In this document: piece after piece, positions 42,780 to 50,655 of the stretch
Position numbering within the stretch: position 1 is the first letter of the stretch
Layout of the letters: every line of letters begins with the position of its first letter
Assembly: GCA_023396065.1 (NCBI GenBank)
Contig: JAEWXF010000008.1
Coordinates: forward strand, 1 to 64,000
Direction of reading: 5' to 3'
Length of the DNA: 64,000 bases
From: Methanobacteriota archaeon
Lineage (GTDB): Archaea; Halobacteriota; Methanomicrobia; Methanomicrobiales; Methanocorpusculaceae
Position numbers and translations under genes: made by a program
Notes under the pieces: model-generated
What the model was told of the DNA's origin: nothing
Databases searched by the model: none
The model's input: the letters and a program-made list of their open reading frames with translations, nothing else

Positions 42780-43985
42780 CTATTTTTTTCGCCAGAGAAT
42801 CGCAAAGAGGCAGGCAACGGCAAACGCGATCGAGCCAACAGTAATGTTGAGCGGAACTTCTGCAGCCGTGGTCTGCGGTGTTTGTACATCTCTGGATGGT
42901 GACGAATCTATTTCGTCGCCGGTGAGTATCGCCATGGAGATTGTCTGCTGAAAGTCTGTACTTTCATTCCATCCGCTCCAGACAACCACACCGTTGGCTA
43001 CCGATTCAACCATCCCGTTCTCCGCAAGAAAGACCGGCTCTCCGGAGTTTGTAAATGACGATACATAGACGGGTCTCTGTGGATTTTCTGCTGAATAATC
43101 CGGGTACACACTCCATGCAATGAGCGGAGGAGTCACACTGAGTGTGTAACGCATCGGCTGATTGGCAAAAACACGCGTTTCGTTCGTAGTGAGGTTTACA
43201 GACCGGATCTCATTGAATCCCTCATTGAATTTTCGGTGAGTATTCTGGATATACGTGAGGGTATCCCCGGTTAGGTCCAGAACGGTGAAAAACTCCTCCT
43301 TTTCCTTTCCGAGGGTAGACATCGTTCCGGAGCTGAGATTGTAGATATAGATCATACCGTTTCCTGTCGGCCGGTTTTCACTCCAGACTACAAGATCCCC
43401 TGATATTCTCACGGTGCCGATCCCGACGTTTTCTGATGCCGGCACAGCAGTTGTTTCTCCGGTTCTGAGATCATACACCTCTATTTTGATATTTTCCGGA
43501 TGCATCTGCATACCCTGTATCTGAACCATACGTACACCGTCGGTGTCCGCAAAACTCCCGATGTCCAGTTTTTTCGGTGCGGCGTCTCCAATGGTGTACT
43601 GATATACACTACTGGTAATCTTTTCCCCGCCTTCTTTTGGATATTCCCAGTAAGGGGCACTCTGCCAGAACACCACATCATCAACAACGGTGAAGTAATT
43701 CATATCCGGCGGAATATTTCCGGGAATTTCTGACAGGGTTTTTTCTGCGATGGTATACAGATAGAGGGTCCCGACGAACTGATACCCTTCGATTCTCTGA
43801 TTGAATACCGGGTTTGGCTGTTCTTCTCCGATGAGGATATATTTTCCGTCCGTCACCGCACACAGACCGTATCCGGCCTTTCCTTCGTAGATCATTTCCG
43901 GTTCGTCGGCCAAAACCAGAGCTGCTGCCGGCAGGACGCAAAGAGAGAGAACGAGGAGCGACGCCACTATCCGTATTTTTTTCAT
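42780..43985 (-). CDS. Secreted beta-propeller-like protein, paralog 5 (C-terminally anchored)
   Basis: 401 aa. Signal peptide (KKIRIVASLLVLSLCVLPAAA), then LVLADEPEMIYEGK, very like paralog 1. Blade motifs include GDLVVWSENRPTGNGMIYIY and NGVVVWSGWNES, and the tail is TTAAEVP, hydrophobic segment, LWRKK. It converges with regulator A six bases beyond that gene's stop, and is divergent from VWPE protein 3. GGAG upstream of ATG 43985 supports the start. Confidence 0.8.
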   Translation of the reverse strand: MKKIRIVASLLVLSLCVLPAAALVLADEPEMIYEGKAGYGLCAVTDGKYILIGEEQPNPVFNQRIEGYQFVGTLYLYTIAEKTLSEIPGNIPPDMNYFTVVDDVVFWQSAPYWEYPKEGGEKITSSVYQYTIGDAAPKKLDIGSFADTDGVRMVQIQGMQMHPENIKIEVYDLRTGETTAVPASENVGIGTVRISGDLVVWSENRPTGNGMIYIYNLSSGTMSTLGKEKEEFFTVLDLTGDTLTYIQNTHRKFNEGFNEIRSVNLTTNETRVFANQPMRYTLSVTPPLIAWSVYPDYSAENPQRPVYVSSFTNSGEPVFLAENGMVESVANGVVVWSGWNESTDFQQTISMAILTGDEIDSSPSRDVQTPQTTAAEVPLNITVGSIAFAVACLFAILWRKK

Positions 43986-44007
43986 AGCACTCCTCTCTCC
44001 TCCCGCA

Positions 44008-44026
44008 ATATTAATAATCTCTCACA
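44008..44026 (-). promoter_or_regulatory. Cluster promoter element, propeller paralog 5
   Basis: Minus-strand TGTGAGAGATTATTAATAT. Its TGTGAGAG half is repeated in inverted orientation at 44070-44077, beside the TATA box of the opposite gene. Confidence 0.6.
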
Positions 44027-44069
44027 CTTTTCTCAAAGCATCTCATTTTCTGAAATATTTTGACAAAAT

Positions 44070-44088
44070 TGTGAGAGTCTATTTATAT
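44070..44088 (+). promoter_or_regulatory. Cluster promoter element, VWPE protein 3
   Basis: TGTGAGAGTCTATTTATAT, about 50 bp before GTG 44138. With 44019-44026 it forms a symmetric pair of TGTGAGAG sites, one against each divergent TATA box. Confidence 0.6.
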
Positions 44089-44137
44089 CATCTGCCTCCA
44101 ATGGAAACTCATACCCAAAATGGAGGTGTCAGTCATA

Positions 44138-44920
44138 GTGAAACAGCGTTCAAAAACCATGGTTTCGGCAGTTCTCCTCATGATGATCCTTCTGATGATC
44201 ATATCTCCCGCAGCGGCTCTCAGTGTCCGGGAAGAAAATTATCAGAAAGTACAGGACAGTTTTGCCCTCATCGAGCAGCTGAATGGAACCGGTATGACCT
44301 CGGCTGAGTTTATGAAAACTGTCTGGCCTGAGGTCTACGCAAAAATATCTCCCGAATATCAGAAAAAACTCGCGGAGATTCCCCATGCATGGGAACTCAC
44401 GAACGGGGATACCAGTCGCGGCGGTCTTCTTCTGACCAGCAGCATGGACAGTCCGGAGAAAAAACAGGAACGGCTTCTCCTCATCGATGCGTTATCTGAT
44501 CTGGACATCACCGGCCTGGAATACACCGCAATTACCGAACCTGAGTTCTATCAGCGAATGCCGGAAGTGGGCAGACTCAGCATTGCGGCCGAAGTCCGGC
44601 CCAATAAAGTCCCTCCGGAACATTCCATCCGGGAAGGCGAAACCCAGTGGTTCTCTGCAAATATCTCCGCAAATATCACCCTCCTGACGATTCGTCTGTG
44701 GTGGGAAAATCCGCCTGAGAATGAAAACAATCTGAGCATTACGGCCTACTCACCCGATCACGGGGTTTTCGGGCCGTTTACCAACGCAACATCCTTTGCC
44801 GACACGCGAAAAATCCTTCTGGAAACGACGATCTCACGTGAGAACGGTATTGCCGAAGGCGAATGGTGGTACTGTGTTCAGGGGGTGAAGGTCAATGACT
44901 CGCAAACGTACACTCTCTAA
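44138..44920 (+). CDS. Secreted VWPE protein 3 with C-terminal beta-sandwich
   Basis: 260 aa from GTG 44138, nine bases after GGAGGTG; the ATG at 44120 overlaps that site and is not used. Signal peptide (KQRSKTMVSAVLLMMILLMIIS...AAAL), the unit EFMKTVWPEVYAKISPEYQKK plus a degenerate second unit, then a beta-sandwich (GETQWFSANISANITLLTIR...GEWWYCVQGVKV). Same architecture and the same 26-base overlap with its regulator as the pair at 41258/41985. Confidence 0.78.
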   Translation: MKQRSKTMVSAVLLMMILLMIISPAAALSVREENYQKVQDSFALIEQLNGTGMTSAEFMKTVWPEVYAKISPEYQKKLAEIPHAWELTNGDTSRGGLLLTSSMDSPEKKQERLLLIDALSDLDITGLEYTAITEPEFYQRMPEVGRLSIAAEVRPNKVPPEHSIREGETQWFSANISANITLLTIRLWWENPPENENNLSITAYSPDHGVFGPFTNATSFADTRKILLETTISRENGIAEGEWWYCVQGVKVNDSQTYTL

Positions 44921-45680
44921 CGGTCTTCTGATCGTGGTCGTCCTGTTCCTCTGCATCCCGGGTATCGTCGCCGGGGAAGATATCTCCCTTGGTGATGACT
45001 CTCCCCGGAGTTTTGCCGACGTCCCTTCATGGATCACCGGAGAAATTGAGGTATACACTCCCGACTCTCTGGGATACAGTGTGAACGGAATGGAGTATCG
45101 GAATGGATACTCCCTGCAAAACAGAGTTCCTCTGGAGAGGGATGCCGCTGAGGTTCCGCTTTGGATCCAGCTTGCCGGAGTTTCCGGCATTCTTGTTTTT
45201 CTGATAACCATGCTTCATTTCATGCCGATAGCGATCGGCCGCATCACAAAGGCAAACCCGAGTCCGGTTCGTGACTCCATTTATTCTGCCATCTGTGAAA
45301 ATCCCGGCTTTTCCTCCGCTGACATCAAAAAAACAACCGGTGTTCATTATGAAACCCTGCGGTACCATTTGGCCGTCCTCGAAAAAGAACAGAAAATTCT
45401 CTCCCGAAAACTTGGCCGGAGTTATCACTACTTCCCAAACGGCTCCACCCTCAGCTATACCGACACCATCCGCCTCACTCTCTGTCAGAATCCCACCACG
45501 GGAAAAATACTGGGCATCATTGAAACCGAACCCGGCATCTCCGGAACCGTCCTTGCCGCCCGTGCCGGAATTACCGCCGGAACCCTGACCTGGCATCTCG
45601 GCCGGCTCGAAGAAAACAACCTTATCACCATCTCCCGCAGCGGCCGGGGCATGCAGATCTTCCCGGCGGTCCATACCTGA
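44895..45680 (+). CDS. Membrane-tethered two-winged-helix regulator B
   Basis: 261 aa. Signal-like helix, an outer segment with FADVPSWITGEIE and AAEVPLWIQLAG, a transmembrane helix, and two winged helices (TGVHYETLRYHLAVL; AGITAGTLTWHLGRL). The last 86 residues are almost the same as in regulator A, and the DNA there is also very similar, which points to recent duplication or gene conversion. It is coupled to VWPE protein 3. The intergenic region after it holds repeat B copy 3. Confidence 0.82.
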   Translation: MTRKRTLSNGLLIVVVLFLCIPGIVAGEDISLGDDSPRSFADVPSWITGEIEVYTPDSLGYSVNGMEYRNGYSLQNRVPLERDAAEVPLWIQLAGVSGILVFLITMLHFMPIAIGRITKANPSPVRDSIYSAICENPGFSSADIKKTTGVHYETLRYHLAVLEKEQKILSRKLGRSYHYFPNGSTLSYTDTIRLTLCQNPTTGKILGIIETEPGISGTVLAARAGITAGTLTWHLGRLEENNLITISRSGRGMQIFPAVHT

Positions 45681-45730
45681 TTCTTTTTTCGACTACCTCT
45701 TCTGTAGTCCGAAACTCCTCTCTAACGTAA

Positions 45731-45943
45731 ATATCATGATATCTAAGGCTCCCGAAGCAGAAAAACCTCAAAAACCTCATCCCCAGTCACCCGGCAGCAT
45801 TCGTTCTCTATCGACCTCCATAAACCGCGAATAAGACAGGTTCATCACGAAAACGACCCGCACTACTCCGGGAAATTCACGCAAAAGCGGCAATTTCTTC
45901 CCAAATATTGAATCAAACCCCAAATCACCGGTATTTTAGAACG
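45731..45943 (+). repeat. Dispersed intergenic repeat B, copy 3
   Basis: Begins ATATCATGATATCTAA and ends GGTATTTTAGAACGG; same length as copy 2 and within one base of copy 1. It occupies most of the 379-bp gap 45681-46059. The remaining part contains the promoter of the first corA gene. Confidence 0.75.
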
Positions 45944-46059
45944 GTCTTTGCAGGCATCCCTATTCACATCAGAGAAATCCGGAACATCCCAAGACCCTAT
46001 ATATTCTCCGTGCAAATAAATCAATACCAATCCGGTACAATATAGCCGAGGAGATCCGA

Positions 46060-47034
46060 ATGCTTGAGATATACCAGTCCATTGACAGGGCAGCAGCTCC
46101 TGTACTCCAGGAAACCATTGCCCCCGGCTGCTGGGTTCGTATGATCAGGCCCACCGAAGAAGAGATCGCCTCCGTATGCACCACACTGTCCATTCCCCGA
46201 GAAGACATCATAACCCTGCTTGACGACGAAGAAAGCCCGCGTATCGAACATGATGACGGCCGTACCCTCATCATCGTTGACACACCGTACGTCGCCGACG
46301 GCACCGATACCTCAATAAAAACCTCGGCAGGGCATACAAGCTACACTACTATACCATCCGGATTCATCGTCATGCAGAACGTCATTGTCACCGTCTCCCT
46401 TCGGAAAAATCCGGTTCTCCAGACTTTTATTGACGGAAAAGTGAAAAACTTCTCCACCGTGAAAAAAACACGCTTTCTTCTGCTCTTTTTATACCGGAAC
46501 GCCGGACTATTCGTTCAGCTTCTGCGCCAGATCGACAAAAAAACTGCCGAGATCGAGCAAGCCCTCAAAAAATCCACACGGAACGAAGAAATATTTCAGA
46601 TGCTTGGAATCTCCACCTCCCTCGTCTACATCACCAACGCCCTCAAAGCAAACGAAGTCGTTCTCGAAAAGCTCTCCCGCTTCCCCTCGCCCGAAGTCCG
46701 CATGTACGAAGCAGACGAGGACCTCCTGGACGACACCATCATCGAAAACCGGCAGGCACTGGAAATGGCCCAGACCTACAGCACCACCCTCAGCAGTACC
46801 ATGGATGCCTTTGCTTCAATCATCAACAACAACGTCAACGGCATCATGAAGCTGTTCACCTGCGTCACCATTCTCCTCACCATCCCGACCATGATAGCAA
46901 GCTTCCTCGGCATGAACGTCCTCATCCCCGACATTCTGTCCGAAAACCCGTTCGCATTCGGGGGAATCATCCTTGGCTCTCTCTCGATTTCTGCCGTATT
47001 TCTCTGGATCATGTTCTACAAAAAGGTCATCTGA
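46060..47034 (+). CDS. corA: CorA-family magnesium/divalent cation channel, copy 1
   Basis: 324 aa. A long cytoplasmic helical domain is followed by two C-terminal transmembrane helices with the signature FLGMN (GMN selectivity motif) between them. CorA forms pentameric Mg2+ (or Co2+/Ni2+) channels. GGAGATCC lies just before ATG 46060. A second, closely related gene follows in tandem. Confidence 0.93.
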   Translation: MLEIYQSIDRAAAPVLQETIAPGCWVRMIRPTEEEIASVCTTLSIPREDIITLLDDEESPRIEHDDGRTLIIVDTPYVADGTDTSIKTSAGHTSYTTIPSGFIVMQNVIVTVSLRKNPVLQTFIDGKVKNFSTVKKTRFLLLFLYRNAGLFVQLLRQIDKKTAEIEQALKKSTRNEEIFQMLGISTSLVYITNALKANEVVLEKLSRFPSPEVRMYEADEDLLDDTIIENRQALEMAQTYSTTLSSTMDAFASIINNNVNGIMKLFTCVTILLTIPTMIASFLGMNVLIPDILSENPFAFGGIILGSLSISAVFLWIMFYKKVI

Positions 47035-47106
47035 TTCTCAGGTTTGGTACTTTCTGAGTCACTATATAGTGCCGGCCCCCATGAATCACTCAGGAGAGAA
47101 TTGCCG

Positions 47107-48060
47107 ATGATTGAAATGTACCGAACCCCCGAAGCCGGAGCCGCTCCCGAACCGGTCGAAACCATCACCGACGGCTGCTGGGTCCGAATGATTCAGCCGA
47201 CTGATGCAGAGGTAGCCTTCGTCTGCAGAGAACTCTCCATCCCCCGCGAAGACCTCACCATACTGCTTGACGAAGAAGAAAGTCCCCGCATGGAACAGCA
47301 GGACGACGGCCGTACCCTCATCATCGTTGACTCCCCGTACATCAGCATGAATAAAAATACCGAAACCTACACCACCATTCCCTCGGGATTTATCGTACTC
47401 AAAAATGTGATCGTGACCGTCTCCCTCCGAAAAAATCCGATTCTCCAGAACTTCGCCGAAGGCCGGGTCAAAAATTTCTCTACGACCCGAAAGACGCGTT
47501 TTCTCCTGCAGTTTCTCTATCGGAACTCCGGTCTCTTCGTCCAGAACCTCCGCCAGATCGACCGGAGAACCGTGGATCTGGAAAAAAATCTCAGGCGGGC
47601 AACCCGGAACGAGGAACTGTTTGCCCTCCTCAACCTCCAGAAATCCCTCGTCTACATCACCACCGCCCTCAAAGCAAATGAAACGGTTCTGGAAAAACTC
47701 GCCCGGTTCCCAACATCCGAAATACGGATGCGCGAAGAGGACAGTGACCTCCTGGACGACACCATCATCGAAAACCGGCAGGCACTGGAGATGGCCTCAA
47801 CCTACAGCAGTACACTCACCAGCACGATGGACGCCTTTGCCTCCATCATCAACAACAACGTCAATGACATCATGAAACTGTTCACCTGCGTCACCATTCT
47901 CCTCACCATTCCCACGATGGCAGCAAGTTTCCTCGGCATGAACGTTCTGATCCCGGGTCTGTTCTCCGAAAACCCCCTGGCATTTATGGGAATCATCTTC
48001 GGTTCCCTTTCAGTCTCGGCCGTACTTCTCTGGATAATGTTCCGCAAAAAAATAATCTGA
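47107..48060 (+). CDS. CorA-family magnesium/divalent cation channel, copy 2
   Basis: 317 aa from ATG 47107, with GGAGAG upstream; the frame is open 63 bases further but lacks a site and has no similarity to copy 1. It has the same layout and GMN motif (FLGMNVLIPG) and agrees with copy 1 over nearly the full length, including DDTIIENRQALEMA and ASIINNNVN. A promoter-like TATATAG in the gap (47062-47068) suggests it can be transcribed on its own. Confidence 0.92.
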   Translation: MIEMYRTPEAGAAPEPVETITDGCWVRMIQPTDAEVAFVCRELSIPREDLTILLDEEESPRMEQQDDGRTLIIVDSPYISMNKNTETYTTIPSGFIVLKNVIVTVSLRKNPILQNFAEGRVKNFSTTRKTRFLLQFLYRNSGLFVQNLRQIDRRTVDLEKNLRRATRNEELFALLNLQKSLVYITTALKANETVLEKLARFPTSEIRMREEDSDLLDDTIIENRQALEMASTYSSTLTSTMDAFASIINNNVNDIMKLFTCVTILLTIPTMAASFLGMNVLIPGLFSENPLAFMGIIFGSLSVSAVLLWIMFRKKII

Positions 48061-48062
48061 GT

Positions 48063-48896
48063 CTACCCTTCGATCTCCAGACTCACATCCGCATACTTCA
48101 CCGAATGCGTGAGAGCCCCCATACTCATCACATCCACATCAAGCCCCGCAAACCGCTGCATCGTTTCAGGCGTGACCCCGCCGGATATCTCAAGCACCAG
48201 TCTCTCCCGCAGTCCAAGCCGGTTCAGCTCCGAGATAGCCTCCCGTATCGCCGCAGGCTCCATATTATCAAACAGAAGAATATCAGCCCCGGCTCGGGCT
48301 GCCGCCACCGCGTCCGTGACCGTCTCCACCTCGCACTCCACTTTGTGATACACCGAATACGCCTTCGCCCGCCGGACCGCCTCGTCCACGGACATCAGCG
48401 TCCGGTGAGTATCCTTAATCAGAAACGCATCCGACAGACTGTCGCGGTGCGGCTCTCCGCCGCCGAGACGAACGGCCTTTTTATCAAAGTACCGCAGACC
48501 GGGCGCAGTCTTTCGTGTTCCGGCAACTTTTACGTGATCGTTCACCGCGACCGCCGCCTGCTGCGCCGCGTTCGTCATCGTTGCAATTCCGCTCATTCGT
48601 CCGAGAAGGTTCAGGGCTGTCCGTTCCACCGCCAGAACCGCCGTCACCGGTCCCTCCAGAGCAATCATTTTTCTGCCTGACAAAACCCGCTGTCCGTCGG
48701 AAACCTCCGGGACCGCCGCAACACCGCAGTGGGAAAACAGCCACACACACTCCTCAACGCCCGCCGCAACCAGATCCTGCCGGGCCTCAATCCTTGCCCG
48801 GACTGTCTTCCCTGCGGGAAGTACCGCCGCCGTCGTAATGTCGCCGGCCGGCATATCCTCCGCCAAAAAAGAAAGAAGTTTTTCCGTCGGCAGCAT
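48063..48896 (-). CDS. nadC: Nicotinate-nucleotide pyrophosphorylase (quinolinate phosphoribosyltransferase)
   Basis: 277 aa. NadC turns quinolinate and PRPP into nicotinate mononucleotide, CO2 and PPi. Active-site segments are present: RTALNLLGRMSGIAT, AGTRKTAPGLRYFDKKAV with the downstream GGGEPHR, and EVETVTDAVAA. The ATG directly follows the nadA stop (TAA-ATG). Last gene of the nadX-nadA-nadC operon. Confidence 0.95.
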   Translation of the reverse strand: MLPTEKLLSFLAEDMPAGDITTAAVLPAGKTVRARIEARQDLVAAGVEECVWLFSHCGVAAVPEVSDGQRVLSGRKMIALEGPVTAVLAVERTALNLLGRMSGIATMTNAAQQAAVAVNDHVKVAGTRKTAPGLRYFDKKAVRLGGGEPHRDSLSDAFLIKDTHRTLMSVDEAVRRAKAYSVYHKVECEVETVTDAVAAARAGADILLFDNMEPAAIREAISELNRLGLRERLVLEISGGVTPETMQRFAGLDVDVMSMGALTHSVKYADVSLEIEG

Positions 48897-49799
48897 TTAC
48901 CGGGATGCCTCAATCATCCGTTCGATTGCCGTCCGGGCGCGAACCGCAACTGCATCCGGCACCTGTACCGGATACACGCCGTCACGGAGTGTCACATACA
49001 GACCCTCCGGCGTGATCATCTTCATGTTCGGGCAGACTGCCGTATCCATCACATGGAATCGGGTATCCGGATACTTTTTTTGAAGCGGATGCAGAATTCC
49101 CTTCTCCGTCAGAATCACCCACTCCTTTTTCTCTCCGCAGTTCCGGATCATATATCCGGTAGACCCGGTCATATCACTGGCCAGCTGAACCTCCGGGCTG
49201 CACTCCGGATGGCAGATAACCGCCGCGTCCGGGTATGCACGGCGGGCCGCCTCCACGTCCCGTACCGAAAAACGGTGATGGGTCGGGCATCCTCCGGCTG
49301 CCGGAACCGGGATAATCCTCTTCTCTGGGAGCTGCCGCTGGACAAATGCCGCAAGATTTGCATCCGGACCGAACAGAATTGTCTCCTCTGGAAGGGATGC
49401 TGCGACCGCCGCCGCGTTCGCCGACGTACAGGTAATATCACATTCGGCCTTCGTTGCCGCACTGGAGTTCACGTACACCACAAACGGCGAACCAGGGTTT
49501 GCCGCCTTTGCCGCCCGGACCGCTTCCGGCATCAGCTGGTCGGCCAGCGGACATCCTGCCTCAGGCCGGGGAATGAGAACCGTCTTCTCCGGCGAAAGGA
49601 TTTTTGCCGTCTCCGCCATGAAGTATACGCCACAGAGAACCAGTGTTGACTCTCCGGTCTCTTTTGCGAGCCGGGCCAGTTCCAGAGAGTCCCCGGTAAT
49701 ATCCGCCAGATCCTGAATCTCCGGCGGCTGATAGTTGTGCGCCAGAATCACCGCATTCTTCGCACGGCTGAGTTTTCTGATCTCTGATTCGTAGTTCAT
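48897..49799 (-). CDS. nadA: Quinolinate synthase
   Basis: 300 aa. NadA condenses iminoaspartate with dihydroxyacetone phosphate using a [4Fe-4S] cluster. Motifs: AHNYQPPEIQDLADITGDSL, YVNSSAATKAECDITCTSAN, GCPTHH and MTGSTGYM. Cysteines at the three cluster-ligand regions (after VLCGVYFMAE, ICHPECSPEV, and TAVCPNMKM) are present. The start overlaps the nadX stop as ATGA, so the unstable iminoaspartate can be passed on directly. Confidence 0.95.
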   Translation of the reverse strand: MNYESEIRKLSRAKNAVILAHNYQPPEIQDLADITGDSLELARLAKETGESTLVLCGVYFMAETAKILSPEKTVLIPRPEAGCPLADQLMPEAVRAAKAANPGSPFVVYVNSSAATKAECDITCTSANAAAVAASLPEETILFGPDANLAAFVQRQLPEKRIIPVPAAGGCPTHHRFSVRDVEAARRAYPDAAVICHPECSPEVQLASDMTGSTGYMIRNCGEKKEWVILTEKGILHPLQKKYPDTRFHVMDTAVCPNMKMITPEGLYVTLRDGVYPVQVPDAVAVRARTAIERMIEASR

Positions 49800-50554
49800 G
49801 CACCAATCACCAGAGGGTTATCCAGATTTTTCAGCAGTGACAGAATCGACAGTGCTGCAAGATAACTCGTTGCCGGGTTGTCGGGCGAGGGAAGATTTCT
49901 GATTCTGATATATGCCTCGCCGAACTCTCCTTCAAAGAATATCTCATGCATATTGCGGTCCTCGCTTGGGTCCATCCACAGTTCAACGTCCACATCCCGT
50001 CCGCAGGCAATCGACAGAGACTCGGCAACATTGGTGTTTTTCGGATACTGCCGCACGCAGTCATGGGCTTTTCCGGAGAACAGCTGCGTCCGTTCGTCTG
50101 CTTCCCGGGACAGGGACTTCGGATTCTTCGTTGTCCGCAGCATGAACTTGTCCACACGGGTGATCTGTCCGACGCGGATATTATCCAGACCCATCACTGC
50201 TCCGGACGGAATGTGGATTTTGCGTTTCAGGTCCCGGGCCGTTTCAATCAGATGTGCCCGGAACTCCTTGTCGGCCAGTGCCCCCACACTCATAATAACA
50301 ATATCTTTTCCGGACTCCAGCACTTCCTGTGCGTGTTCCGTCGCAGCGGCTACTGAGGCTGCTTCCACGACAATATCGGTGGGTTCTGAGAGAAAATCCC
50401 TGAAGTCGGTGAACGGTTTCGCGCCGAATTCCTGTGCAAACGCCGTCACCCGCGCCGGGACAACATCATATACTGCGGTGATCCGGAAGTTTTCCTGACC
50501 CGCGGCAATGACACGTCCGATATTTCCGCACCCAAGCAGACCGACGGTGATCAT
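49796..50554 (-). CDS. nadX: L-aspartate dehydrogenase (NAD-synthesis type)
   Basis: 252 aa from ATG 50554; two codons further up is a TTG. NadX oxidises aspartate to iminoaspartate with NAD(P), in place of the oxygen-dependent NadB, as expected in an anaerobe. The Rossmann start VGLLGCGNIGRVIA and the catalytic region HIPSGAVMGLDNI are clear. First gene of the operon, without a recognisable ribosome site, so perhaps leaderless. Confidence 0.94.
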   Translation of the reverse strand: MITVGLLGCGNIGRVIAAGQENFRITAVYDVVPARVTAFAQEFGAKPFTDFRDFLSEPTDIVVEAASVAAATEHAQEVLESGKDIVIMSVGALADKEFRAHLIETARDLKRKIHIPSGAVMGLDNIRVGQITRVDKFMLRTTKNPKSLSREADERTQLFSGKAHDCVRQYPKNTNVAESLSIACGRDVDVELWMDPSEDRNMHEIFFEGEFGEAYIRIRNLPSPDNPATSYLAALSILSLLKNLDNPLVIGA

Positions 50555-50655
50555 ATACAATAGTATCGGAGTTTAGGGAGTTAAGGATTATGTCCTGAAC
50601 GGTTCCCGATGAATTGATCACACTCTTTTTCAGGACGCGGCAGTAATACTACTCC

